DNA from: Sphingobacterium shayense
GTDB taxonomy: Bacteria; Bacteroidota; Bacteroidia; Sphingobacteriales; Sphingobacteriaceae
Direction: 5' to 3'
DNA: 40,660 nt
Assembly (NCBI RefSeq): GCF_013179575.1
Contig: NZ_JABMCQ010000017.1
Span: forward strand, 1 to 40,660
Shown: positions 33,624 to 40,660 of the stretch, one piece after another
Numbering within the stretch: the first letter of the stretch is position 1
Layout: every line of letters begins with the position of its first letter
The notes under the pieces: model-generated
What the model was told of the DNA's origin: nothing
The model's database searches: none
The model's input: only the letters and a program-made list of their open reading frames with translations
Made by a program: the position numbers and the translations under genes

Positions 33624-35865
33624 TTTCCTGGTTTTTTAATTGTTCTAAAAATGTAACATTTGTTGCTTTCTCATCTTGACCATTTGATGCGAAGAATTCA
33701 ATGAGTGCGATAGCGTCTTTTTGGGTTTCTACGTAAAACTGTGCGTCCGTTTTTTTATTTCCTACTTTGACGCTAATTGTATATTCGGGAAGTGCGACAA
33801 ACATGTCTTCGTCTGTTGCATCATCGCCTATGACAAAAATGAAATCTGGTTTGAATGGAGTAACTATTTCCATTGCTGCAGTACCCTTGTTTAACGCGCT
33901 GCTTTTTACTTCTATAACTTTATCTCCGAAAAGTATCTGTAGACCATGTTGTTTAAGAAGATACTGAAGACTTCCGTACAATTCTTGTGCGCGTTGCAAA
34001 CCTAACCCTGCTTGTGCCTTTCTATAGTGCCACGCCAGAGAGTATGACTTCTCTTCTACGCTAGCACCGGCGGTACGATTCGCATATTTGTCCATAATTC
34101 GTTTAACAGGTATTTTCCATTGCGTGGATAAATTGGTTTTGGACGTCCATTTAAAATTGGGATAATTGGTCCAAGCACCATGTTCAGCCACGAGGAAGAG
34201 TCCCATATTGTTAAACCAGTTTTGGAGCGTCGCTTGTTTCCGACCACTTATAATCACAATTTGATTGGCAGGGTCATGTTGTAAACGTATTAAAATGTTG
34301 TATAAAATCTCGGTAGGGTTCGCTCGATGTGCGTCTTTTTCGAAACCAACTAAGGTGCCATCGTAATCCAAAAAGAAAAGTCTGCGTTTTGACTCCCTGT
34401 ATCTGGCTAACATTGCATTCCTGACCACGGGACGGACTCGACGGTCCATTTCATGTTTCTGTTGGATTTTGGTCTCGCGTAGACGAGTGAAAAATATTTT
34501 AACCCAATGACGAATGTTGAATTTTTTTACGATCTCGATATTCTCATCCATACGATCTCGTTTCTCCTCGTCGGACATTTCAATTGCCTGCTTTAGTCCA
34601 TCGCGAATCTGTTCAATTGAGTTGGGGTTTACCTGGATTGCCTCTAGTAAGTATTTTGCTGCTCCAGCTAATTCACTCAAAACCAAAACACCGTTGGTTT
34701 CAACTTTACTGGCAACGTATTCTTTACAGACTAGATTCATGCCATCCCGCGTCGACGTTACCAAGCAAATGTCTGCCGAGACATAAAGCGCGGATAGCTC
34801 CTCTACCGGGAAGGAGTTGTAAAAATATGCGATAGGAATCCATTCATTACTACCGTATACGGCGTTTATATGTCCCACCATACGGTCGATTTCGTCACGA
34901 AGGAGTTTGTATTGAGCGACCGTATCCCGGGACGGGACCACGAGCATATACAAAATAACTTGTTCTTGGAATTGTGGGTAAGACATCAATAAGCTTTCAT
35001 ATGCCTTTAAACGTTCAATGATTCCTTTACTGTAATCAAGACGGTCTATGGACAAAATCAGAGTTTTATCTTTGTAGTAGTCTCGGATTTCTTTGGCCCG
35101 TATGCGTATTTCTGGAGAATTTGCTAAGCTGTCAAATTTTTGAAAGTCAATCCCCATAGGATAAGCCTCAACGGATACGTTGCGCCCGTTAATATCCAGG
35201 GAGTTGTTGTTAATAGATTCTCCAAGAATGTGTGTGCAAGAGTTTAAAAAATGTTGTGTATCGTTATACGTGTGAAAGGCAATCAAATCGGCGCCAAGCA
35301 ACCCTCGAAGCAACTCATCTCTCCAAGGGATACCCCTAAATACTTCATCTGGAGGAAAAGGTATATGCTGAAAATACCCTATTGCAATTTGTTCGTGATT
35401 CTTACGCACCAAGTTGGGAAGAAGCATTAGTTGGTAATCATGGATCCAAATTTCATCTCGTTCACTAATATTCTGTTCTTCTAACCTCGATGCGAATTTC
35501 TGATTCACCTGCTGATAACTGTGCCAGTTATCGATATTGTAGACAGCATAGGATAGTCGATAATGAAATACAGGCCAGAGTACTTCGTTGGAGAAACCTT
35601 CATAATAGCCTTGAATTTCTTCGTCGCTCAGGAAGATAGGTACTAAATTTTCTTCAGCAAGTTTCTCACGAATAATATCTTCTTCTTCCTGCGAGTCTGG
35701 GGTAAATCCCGGCCAGCCAATCCAAATATTATCTTTTTGCTTATAAACCGAACCTAGCCCCGTAGCAAGTCCGCCTTCGCTAGGTAGAAAGTGTAGTTTT
35801 TGGTCGCGTCGTTCAATTCTGATCGGTAATCTATTAGAAATAATTATTGTTCTTTTTTCACGCAT
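33604..35865 (-). CDS. otsA-otsB: Trehalose-6-phosphate synthase/phosphatase fusion
   Basis: Makes trehalose from UDP-glucose and glucose-6-phosphate in one polypeptide. 753 residues from the ATG at 35865; a TTG six codons earlier is less likely. The GT20 synthase part (about 1-465) has IISNRLPI, LPSEGGLATGL, WIHDYQLMLLP (140-150) and RLDYSKG with Arg275 and Lys280. The HAD phosphatase part (about 495-735) has the nucleophile motif DYDGT (500-504), IISGR (538-542), Lys660 and GDDATDEDMF (680-689). All key residues are intact in both halves. It is upstream of and overlaps the GH15 gene. Confidence 0.95.
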   Translation of the reverse strand: MREKRTIIISNRLPIRIERRDQKLHFLPSEGGLATGLGSVYKQKDNIWIGWPGFTPDSQEEEDIIREKLAEENLVPIFLSDEEIQGYYEGFSNEVLWPVFHYRLSYAVYNIDNWHSYQQVNQKFASRLEEQNISERDEIWIHDYQLMLLPNLVRKNHEQIAIGYFQHIPFPPDEVFRGIPWRDELLRGLLGADLIAFHTYNDTQHFLNSCTHILGESINNNSLDINGRNVSVEAYPMGIDFQKFDSLANSPEIRIRAKEIRDYYKDKTLILSIDRLDYSKGIIERLKAYESLLMSYPQFQEQVILYMLVVPSRDTVAQYKLLRDEIDRMVGHINAVYGSNEWIPIAYFYNSFPVEELSALYVSADICLVTSTRDGMNLVCKEYVASKVETNGVLVLSELAGAAKYLLEAIQVNPNSIEQIRDGLKQAIEMSDEEKRDRMDENIEIVKKFNIRHWVKIFFTRLRETKIQQKHEMDRRVRPVVRNAMLARYRESKRRLFFLDYDGTLVGFEKDAHRANPTEILYNILIRLQHDPANQIVIISGRKQATLQNWFNNMGLFLVAEHGAWTNYPNFKWTSKTNLSTQWKIPVKRIMDKYANRTAGASVEEKSYSLAWHYRKAQAGLGLQRAQELYGSLQYLLKQHGLQILFGDKVIEVKSSALNKGTAAMEIVTPFKPDFIFVIGDDATDEDMFVALPEYTISVKVGNKKTDAQFYVETQKDAIALIEFFASNGQDEKATNVTFLEQLKNQENDVQSE

Positions 35866-36248
35866 ATTCGTAAAATAATACAAGTAAAGGTATAAGAAGA
35901 CTTGAAGCCTTTGATGAGGCAGGTATCTATTAAACAGGGAACTCCGTGAAAGGTTTCAAAAAATTGAGGTTGATATTTCTAAAATATTATATCCAAATCT
36001 ATATTTTATTGAATAAAAGAGTTCGCCTTGTCTTTTGAGGTTTAGAGCGGCATTTTTTATGAACTCCCTAAAATATAGTTGTAGATATCTCGGTCAAAGG
36101 TATCAGGAATAGTACCACTTTTTAAAGTGGACGAAATATATTAACCACTCGTTATTTAATAGAAAAGCGATCAATTGAAGAAAATAAATAGTAAAAGTGT
36201 CGGTAACTGAGTTGTTTTATGCCGGGGAGGCACGGAGGTGATAAAAAG
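35866..36248. other. Gene-free stretch upstream of the trehalose operon
   Basis: No frame. The minus strand carries TACCTTTG (36102-36095), a good -7 box for the otsA-otsB gene, which would give a 5' UTR of about 220 bases. At the matching -33 position lies a palindrome CCACTTT-TT-AAAGTGG (36115-36130). Closer to the gene, TACCTTTA (35892-35885) is a second, poorer -7 candidate. No RNA family recognised. Confidence 0.45.
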
Positions 36249-36287
36249 TATCCAAGGAATAGGAGACATGCACCTATTCCCTGGATA
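36249..36287 (-). terminator. Intrinsic terminator of the cold-shock gene
   Basis: Read on the minus strand, TATCCAGGGAATAGG pairs over 15 positions with CCTATTCCTTGGATA (one G-U pair), 9-base loop, then CTTTTTAT. The single imperfect pair is G-U on the minus strand but A-C on the plus strand, so the structure is tuned to minus-strand RNA. It lies 8 bases after the cold-shock gene stop. Confidence 0.8.
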
Positions 36288-36295
36288 AGAATTGA

Positions 36296-36487
36296 CTAAA
36301 TAACTTTCACTTTAACAGCGTTAAGTCCTTTTTTGCCATTCTCTACTTCAAAAGATACGTTATCGTTCTCATAGATTTCGTCGATTAAACCTGATGTGTG
36401 AACAAAAATATCCTGACCTCCGTCTGCTGGAGTGATGAATCCGAATCCTTTTGTAGGGTTGAAAAATTTAACTTTTCCTTCTTGCAT
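36296..36487 (-). CDS. Cold-shock domain protein (CspA-like)
   Basis: Single-stranded nucleic acid-binding RNA chaperone. 63 residues, a single cold-shock domain with both RNA-binding motifs: RNP1 KGFGFI and RNP2 DIFVH. The start MQEGKVKFFNPTKGF is family-typical. It follows the DEAD-box helicase gene by 48 bases on the same strand and is closed by its own terminator. Cold-shock protein and RNA helicase as neighbours suggests a joint role in unfolding mRNA at low temperature. Confidence 0.95.
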   Translation of the reverse strand: MQEGKVKFFNPTKGFGFITPADGGQDIFVHTSGLIDEIYENDNVSFEVENGKKGLNAVKVKVI

Positions 36488-36535
36488 GGTATTGTAAATT
36501 AAAAATAAAAAAAATAATATTATAATGTGCTTTAG

Positions 36536-37672
36536 TTAGGCGCTATTTCTAGTTTGATTTAAGCGCGCTACCTTGATTTTATTGCCAATAAGTTTTTGAA
36601 TACTGTCTAGGCTTTTTCGTTCTTCGCTACTACATAAAGATACAGCAAAACCTGTTTTCCCCGCTCTTCCTGTACGGCCTATACGGTGAACATATGTTTC
36701 TGAAACTTCAGGCAGCTCATAATTGACTACATGTGGAAGTTCTTCAATATCAATTCCGCGTGCTGCAATATCTGTCGCTACAAGAATTTGGATGTTACCA
36801 TTACGAAAATCATTTAATGCTTTCTGTCTGGCATTTTGTGATTTATTCCCGTGAATAGCGAGAGCAGAGAATCCGTGTTTTTTTAACACTTTTACTAATC
36901 GGTCAGCGCCGTATTTCGTCCTTGTAAAAACCAAAGATTGTTCAGAGTTACGAGTTCTAAGTATTTTTACTAAAAACGCTGCTTTGTCACTTTTTTCCAC
37001 CATATACACAGATTGGTCGATGGATACTGCGGTAGAAGAAACAGGATTGACATTTACTTCTTTCGGTTGCTTTAAAATAGACGTTGCAAACTTCCGAATT
37101 GAAGCGGGCATTGTTGCCGAAAAAAATAAAGTTTGTCTATTTGTAGGTAAAAATGCCAGTATTTTCTTTATATCATTTATAAAGCCCATGTCAAGCATAG
37201 TATCAGCTTCGTCAAGGACTAAAATTTCGATATTTTTTAAAGAAACTTGGTTCTGTCTAGCGAGATCTAACAATCTGCCAGGAGTAGCAATGATGACATC
37301 AACTCCTTTTTTAAGGGTTGCTACTTGATTTACGGCAGACACGCCACCATATATTAATGATTGACGAATAGAGAGGTGTTTGCTAAATAACGTAAAGTTC
37401 TCACTTATTTGTCCAGCAAGCTCCCGGGTTGGCGTTAAGACCAGTACTCGTGGAGCTTTATTGTCAGTTTGCTTACTTAAGCTGATTGTTTGTAATGCAG
37501 GGATTGCAAACGCTGCTGTTTTCCCTGTCCCTGTTTGTGCACAGCCAATAAGATCATTTCCTGATAAGACGATAGGAATTGCTTGTTGTTGTATTGGAGA
37601 GGGAGTGTTATATCCTATTTCCTGAACGGCCTTTAGGATAGGTTTTATAATTTTTAGATCTTCAAATGTCAT
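36536..37672 (-). CDS. DEAD-box ATP-dependent RNA helicase
   Basis: 378 residues with all helicase motifs: Q motif TPSPIQQQAIP, Walker A AQTGTGKT, PTRELAGQ, TPGRLLDL, DEAD in VLDEADTMLDMGF, SAT in FFSATMP, and the C-terminal domain ATDIAARGIDIEELPHVVNYE and HRIGRTGRAG. The sequence is closest to the RhlE type, but it ends soon after the core and lacks the long basic tail of many RhlE proteins. The cold-shock protein gene follows by 48 bases. Likely roles are ribosome assembly or mRNA unwinding. Confidence 0.94.
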   Translation of the reverse strand: MTFEDLKIIKPILKAVQEIGYNTPSPIQQQAIPIVLSGNDLIGCAQTGTGKTAAFAIPALQTISLSKQTDNKAPRVLVLTPTRELAGQISENFTLFSKHLSIRQSLIYGGVSAVNQVATLKKGVDVIIATPGRLLDLARQNQVSLKNIEILVLDEADTMLDMGFINDIKKILAFLPTNRQTLFFSATMPASIRKFATSILKQPKEVNVNPVSSTAVSIDQSVYMVEKSDKAAFLVKILRTRNSEQSLVFTRTKYGADRLVKVLKKHGFSALAIHGNKSQNARQKALNDFRNGNIQILVATDIAARGIDIEELPHVVNYELPEVSETYVHRIGRTGRAGKTGFAVSLCSSEERKSLDSIQKLIGNKIKVARLNQTRNSA

Positions 37673-37999
37673 GTGGATTGTTAAAAGTGGTGCATCTAGT
37701 TCGCAAAAATTAGAGATGCTAAAGCCGACGTAGAGATAGGTGTATCAATACTGCTTCTTTGAAAAAAGTGTTGAAATTCTACGACATTTATTTTGAGGTC
37801 GCTTGTGCCCAATTGTATGAAATTATTCATATAAAAAACTAAACGGGCAGCTGAAAAAGCGAATACTGAGAAAGAAAAGGCGAACCAACTTTTATCAGAA
37901 AATGCAGAGGCAGAGCCTTGTTCCCAGCAAAGGTACTTTAAATTATTTGTAATCAATCTATTTATTTTAAAATTAATCTAAAAAAATTAAAGTAACTTA
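37673..37999. other. Gene-free stretch, possible coding remnant
   Basis: A minus-strand frame of 86 codons (37696-37956) reads as Phe/Ser/Ala-rich low-complexity sequence and is not convincing. The plus strand in the same area contains a short Lys/Glu/Ala-rich run, RAAEKANTEKEKANQLL then SENAEAE, that looks like a coiled-coil piece but has no start and is preceded by stops. It may be the decayed remnant of a sensor or coiled-coil gene, or chance. Confidence 0.3.
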
Positions 38000-39073
38000 T
38001 TACTTGCTCATTAATTGAATTACCTGAAAATGAGATTGAAAGGCATGCCCGAACGATTTAAATTCGATGTATGGAATGTTAAACTCCTGACAGGTTTGTT
38101 TGACAATTTTATTAAGCGCAGGGTAGTGGACATGGCTGATTTTTGGAAAAAGATGATGCTCGACTTGAAAATTTAAACCACCTAATAACCATGTAAGTGT
38201 CTTGTTTGAGGTTGCGAAGTTCGCCGTTGAGGTTAATTGATGAATCATCCACTCGTTTTCAACATGACGCGATTCGTCTGCTTTAAATTCAGTTTCTGTC
38301 ACTATATGAGCTAACTGAAAGACAGTTGCTAATGAGAAGCCACAAACGATTCCAGCAATAAGTAAGCCTACTAACACAGGTAACCATCCTAAGAAATATA
38401 TTGGTATGATAACAAATAAAAATAAATGTAATATTTTACTAGTCCAGAATATAACTTTTTCTCGTAATGGAAAATGGAATTGTTCAGATGTCTTTCCAAG
38501 TCTTTGCCTGAAGAATTTTTCATAATCCTGGTAAAAGATCCATGCTAAGTATGATATTCCGTATAATAAAGGAAAGTAATAGCCCTGAAAGCGATGGTAT
38601 TCTTTTCTTTGTTGACTTTCATGTAATCGCATAAATTTAACTTCGATGTCGAAATCTTCACCTTCGATATTTGTGAAAGTATGATGTGCTATGTTATGTT
38701 TTAACTTCCAAAAGTAAATATTTCCCCCAAGAAGGTTTAAACTATAAGAGAGGATGGTATTTGTGTTTTTGTCGGAAGAAAACGTGTTATGGCCTGCATC
38801 ATGCATTACGTTAAATCCAATCGCCGAAAGGTTGAATCCTAAAATTAAACAAAGTAAAATGGATATAAGCCAGTGTGGCTGTAGAAATACGAGAATGATA
38901 TAGATAAGCGCAAATGAACCGAATAAGATACCGGCTTTTAAAGCGATCGTACGATCTCCAGTTTTCTTTTTGTTCTTTTGCTGGAAATAGCTATTTATCT
39001 TGCCTTTGAGGGCTCGCGAGAATAATGTGTTTACATTATTGAATTTAATGGTTGATTTCATGTTGTCTTGCAC
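38000..39073 (-). CDS. Membrane fatty acid desaturase
   Basis: Di-iron acyl-lipid (or acyl-CoA) desaturase; introduces double bonds in membrane fatty acids. 357 residues with four or more membrane segments and the three histidine boxes: HDAGH (91-95), HNIAHH (126-131) and QVEHH (303-307). The Gln in the third box and the overall pattern are those of front-end (delta-5/6-like) desaturases, but the regioselectivity cannot be fixed and no cytochrome b5 domain is present. An alternative start is four codons in (39061). The upstream region holds a tandem 17-bp repeat. Confidence 0.9.
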   Translation of the reverse strand: MQDNMKSTIKFNNVNTLFSRALKGKINSYFQQKNKKKTGDRTIALKAGILFGSFALIYIILVFLQPHWLISILLCLILGFNLSAIGFNVMHDAGHNTFSSDKNTNTILSYSLNLLGGNIYFWKLKHNIAHHTFTNIEGEDFDIEVKFMRLHESQQRKEYHRFQGYYFPLLYGISYLAWIFYQDYEKFFRQRLGKTSEQFHFPLREKVIFWTSKILHLFLFVIIPIYFLGWLPVLVGLLIAGIVCGFSLATVFQLAHIVTETEFKADESRHVENEWMIHQLTSTANFATSNKTLTWLLGGLNFQVEHHLFPKISHVHYPALNKIVKQTCQEFNIPYIEFKSFGHAFQSHFQVIQLMSK

Positions 39074-39490
39074 CCTTGTTTAAATTCGAGGGTTTTTAAT
39101 CGTCTAATCGAACAAGGCATATGTATAATTATAATATTGTTATCAAATATATGCAAAGCAGTTGGATTTATATCGACTTTGTATTTTATTTAATAATATT
39201 TAACATTTTGTTTGTTTGATTAAAAGTTAATTAACAGAAATTTAACGCATTTAGCACGATTCTTGGATTTACACGATTCTTGGATTTAAAGGTTAGTGTA
39301 ATAAACATTTTTTAAACTAGGTAGATTCTTTCCGAGTAGCAAAAGGGGGTCGAGTTGTTATGGCACAATAGTATTTAGCAGTTTTCATAGGAGAATGGAA
39401 TTGTGTCGCTTGTGTTTTTTGGTTCCAGTCGGAGATCAAACAAAAGTATAAAGCGTTACGATCAGGTAAGCTAAGCTGGTCTATGGGTAA
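39074..39490. other. Gene-free stretch between desaturase and nirD
   Basis: Contains the desaturase upstream region with a minus-strand -7-like TATATTTG (39151-39144), a tandem direct repeat (39255-39288), and a minus-strand frame (39317-39553) that starts inside nirD and has no recognisable domain. I do not annotate that frame as a gene. Confidence 0.45.
39255..39288. repeat. Tandem 17-bp direct repeat, two copies
   Basis: CACGATTCTTGGATTTA occurs twice back to back (39255-39271 and 39272-39288) with no mismatch, about 180-215 bases upstream of the desaturase start. It could be a paired protein-binding site or a replication-slippage duplication. Confidence 0.8.
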
Positions 39491-39524
39491 GTTCCACCCG
39501 TCAGCAATGCTGCGGGTGGGTAAC
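39491..39524 (-). terminator. GC-rich hairpin directly after nirD
   Basis: The arms CCACCCG-t-CAGC and GCTGCGGGTGG pair over 11 positions with one bulged T and a 3-base loop, and GTT/AAC can extend the base. It starts immediately after the nirD stop codon. No T run follows in the direction of transcription, so it may be an mRNA 3'-end stabiliser. Confidence 0.5.
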
Positions 39525-39905
39525 TCATGAAACCGCAATATATACTTGCCCATTTTCTATTTTTACCGGGTAGGTTGCGATTTTACATTCGTCTCCAGAT
39601 AAGCACTCGCCGGTATCCAAGGCAAACGTTTTCTTGTGGAAGGGACAAGCAACTTTAGGTGTGTCTCCTAAAGAACCTAACATTCCTCGACTTAAGATCA
39701 TTTGTCTTTTATGCGGGCATTCGTTTTGTGTTGCAAACCATTGATTTCGACGGGCGAAATAAAATAGCGCAATCTGTTGTTCATTCAGCTTTAGACAAAT
39801 GCCGCCATTTTCGATAGCATCTTCAACGCGGCACGCGGATAACCACTGTTTTTCAATTTCTTGTTTCATCGGGATTTTTAAATAAGGAGGTTGATAATTA
39901 AACAT
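39525..39905 (-). CDS. nirD: Nitrite reductase small subunit (Rieske type)
   Basis: Small subunit of the assimilatory NADH nitrite reductase, cytosolic. 126 residues with a Rieske-like fold: NECPHKRQMILSRGMLG and ACPFHKKTFALDTGECLSG give two Cys-x-His sites (CPH and CPFH), which would allow a 2Fe-2S cluster, whereas E. coli NirD lacks these ligands. The start overlaps the nirB stop by 8 bases; a Met 12 codons in (39869) is an alternative. Transcribed after nirB. Confidence 0.9.
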   Translation of the reverse strand: MFNYQPPYLKIPMKQEIEKQWLSACRVEDAIENGGICLKLNEQQIALFYFARRNQWFATQNECPHKRQMILSRGMLGSLGDTPKVACPFHKKTFALDTGECLSGDECKIATYPVKIENGQVYIAVS

Positions 39906-40660
39906 TTGTCATATTCCAATCGGCTGCTATTTTTTGCCCTCGGAGTTCGCGGAATTGCACACTAAGATCTTTTTCCTCTGGGGCATTCACAAAATGTACG
40001 AAACGTTTTCGGAGCTCAGGGTCGTTTACTGCGGTTTTCCATTCGCACTGATAAGTGTTGACCAGATATTGCATTTCGGCCTCCCATTCTGTGGCAATTT
40101 TCAAACTATCTTTTACCACGACATTTCGTAGGTAATCTATTCCGCCCTCCATCTTATTTAGCCATGTTGCAGTGCGTGTGAGGGGGTCGGCTGTTTTGAT
40201 ATAAAACATTAGGAATCGGTCGATGTATTTAATGCAGGTTTCGCTATCGATATCGCTTGCGAGCAAAAGTGCATGCTGTGGTTTGCTGCCACCATTTCCA
40301 CAGACGTATAGATTCCACCCTTTTTCGGTGGCAATTATACCGAAATCTTTGCTTTGAGCCTCTGCGCATTCGCGAATACATCCACTTACGGCTGATTTTA
40401 ATTTATGTGGCGACCTTAGGCCTCTATATCGTTCCTCAATTTGAATGGCGAAGGATACGCTGTCGTGCAGACCGAAACGACACCAAGTGCTTCCCACGCA
40501 ACTTTTAACGGTGCGTAAGGATTTTCCGTAGGCATGCCCGCTTTCGAATCCCGCAGCTATTAGTTCTTCCCAGATCTGAGGTAGATCATTAAGGTGAGCT
40601 CCGAATAGGTCAATCCGTTGCCCTCCGGTAATTTTTGTATAAAGACCGAATTTTTTTGCT
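39898..40660 (-). CDS. nirB: Nitrite reductase large subunit, C-terminal part
   Basis: Reduces nitrite to ammonium using siroheme and a 4Fe-4S cluster. Only the last 253 codons are in the window; the frame runs off the right edge. It begins inside the siroheme/ferredoxin-like domain (AKKFGLYTKITGGQRIDLFGA). The four cluster cysteines are present as CVGSTWC (C-x5-C) and CIRECAEA (C-x3-C), followed by KDFGIIATEKGWNLYVCGNGG. The N-terminal FAD/NADH part is not visible. nirD overlaps its stop by 8 bases. Confidence 0.95.
   Translation of the reverse strand, partial: AKKFGLYTKITGGQRIDLFGAHLNDLPQIWEELIAAGFESGHAYGKSLRTVKSCVGSTWCRFGLHDSVSFAIQIEERYRGLRSPHKLKSAVSGCIRECAEAQSKDFGIIATEKGWNLYVCGNGGSKPQHALLLASDIDSETCIKYIDRFLMFYIKTADPLTRTATWLNKMEGGIDYLRNVVVKDSLKIATEWEAEMQYLVNTYQCEWKTAVNDPELRKRFVHFVNAPEEKDLSVQFRELRGQKIAADWNMTNV

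Noticed and set aside
37696-37956. 86-codon minus-strand frame between helicase and desaturase
   Set aside because: Low-complexity Phe/Ser/Ala sequence with no domain; it is antisense to a Lys/Glu-rich stretch, which produces exactly this composition.
39317-39553. 78-codon minus-strand frame overlapping the end of nirD
   Set aside because: It starts inside nirD in another frame, crosses a strong hairpin, and has no recognisable motif; kept only as a finding.
1-40660. CRISPR arrays, tRNA/rRNA genes, insertion sequences, prophage
   Set aside because: No regularly spaced repeats, no tRNA-like TTCRA arm cloverleafs noticed, no transposase or integrase motifs in any frame.

Overview
The window looks like a chromosomal segment of a Bacteroidota member, most likely from the Sphingobacteriales (Sphingobacterium/Pedobacter/Olivibacter-like). 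The grounds are AT-rich intergenic DNA, promoters of the TTTG-N19-TAnnTTTG type, few Shine-Dalgarno sequences, and phylum-typical proteins: an S46 dipeptidyl-peptidase, DUF3078, DUF1543, a fused E1 alpha/beta dehydrogenase, a DAHP synthase/chorismate mutase fusion, and an OtsAB fusion beside a GH15 hydrolase. Nearly all of it is core metabolism and cell-envelope genes. I saw no insertion sequence, phage, CRISPR array, tRNA or rRNA.

Layout. 1-2458: a truncated unknown protein, mazG, and a two-gene unit of conserved hypotheticals. 2589-8299: a DPP11-type peptidase divergent from oxyR, then a ClC-type anion transport protein and riboflavin synthase. 8300-8641: a gene-free stretch with one very convincing promoter-palindrome-terminator unit (a small RNA candidate) and a weaker second one. 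8642-12458: DUF3078 protein, rlmH, a tiny membrane protein, and a NUDIX/DUF1080/unknown operon. 12609-15026: fused E1 of a branched-chain 2-oxoacid dehydrogenase-type complex. 15037-20448: the aromatic operon, read right to left as promoter - leader peptide - terminator - pheA - DAHP synthase/chorismate mutase - aroA - aroC - ROK-family kinase. 20449-20910: a T-skewed gap holding a 19-bp perfect inverted repeat. 20911-23233: EamA transporter, YigZ-like protein and nucleoside phosphorylase, tightly overlapped. 23242-28949: the mreB-mreC-mreD-mrdA-rodA cell-shape operon (minus strand). 29100-31693: M1 peptidase and two very small envelope proteins. 31812-35865: trehalose operon (otsA-otsB fusion, then GH15 hydrolase). 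36296-37672: cold-shock protein and DEAD-box RNA helicase. 38000-39073: fatty acid desaturase. 39525-40660: nirD and the 3' part of nirB.

The main discovery candidate is upstream of pheA. A 27-codon open reading frame (minus strand, 20399-20316) has eight aromatic codons among codons 7-15 (reading YFHFYYFYF). It is preceded by a consensus Bacteroidota promoter and followed at once by a 14-bp terminator hairpin with a U tract, all ahead of genes that make chorismate, prephenate and phenylpyruvate. This is the architecture of ribosome-mediated transcription attenuation responding to both Phe and Tyr. The second best is the 8359-8458 unit: a consensus promoter whose 19-bp spacer is filled by a palindrome, followed about 60 nt later by a strong terminator, with no gene between.

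Positions and motif readings come from reading the sequence by eye. Family assignments are from recognised motifs, not database searches.
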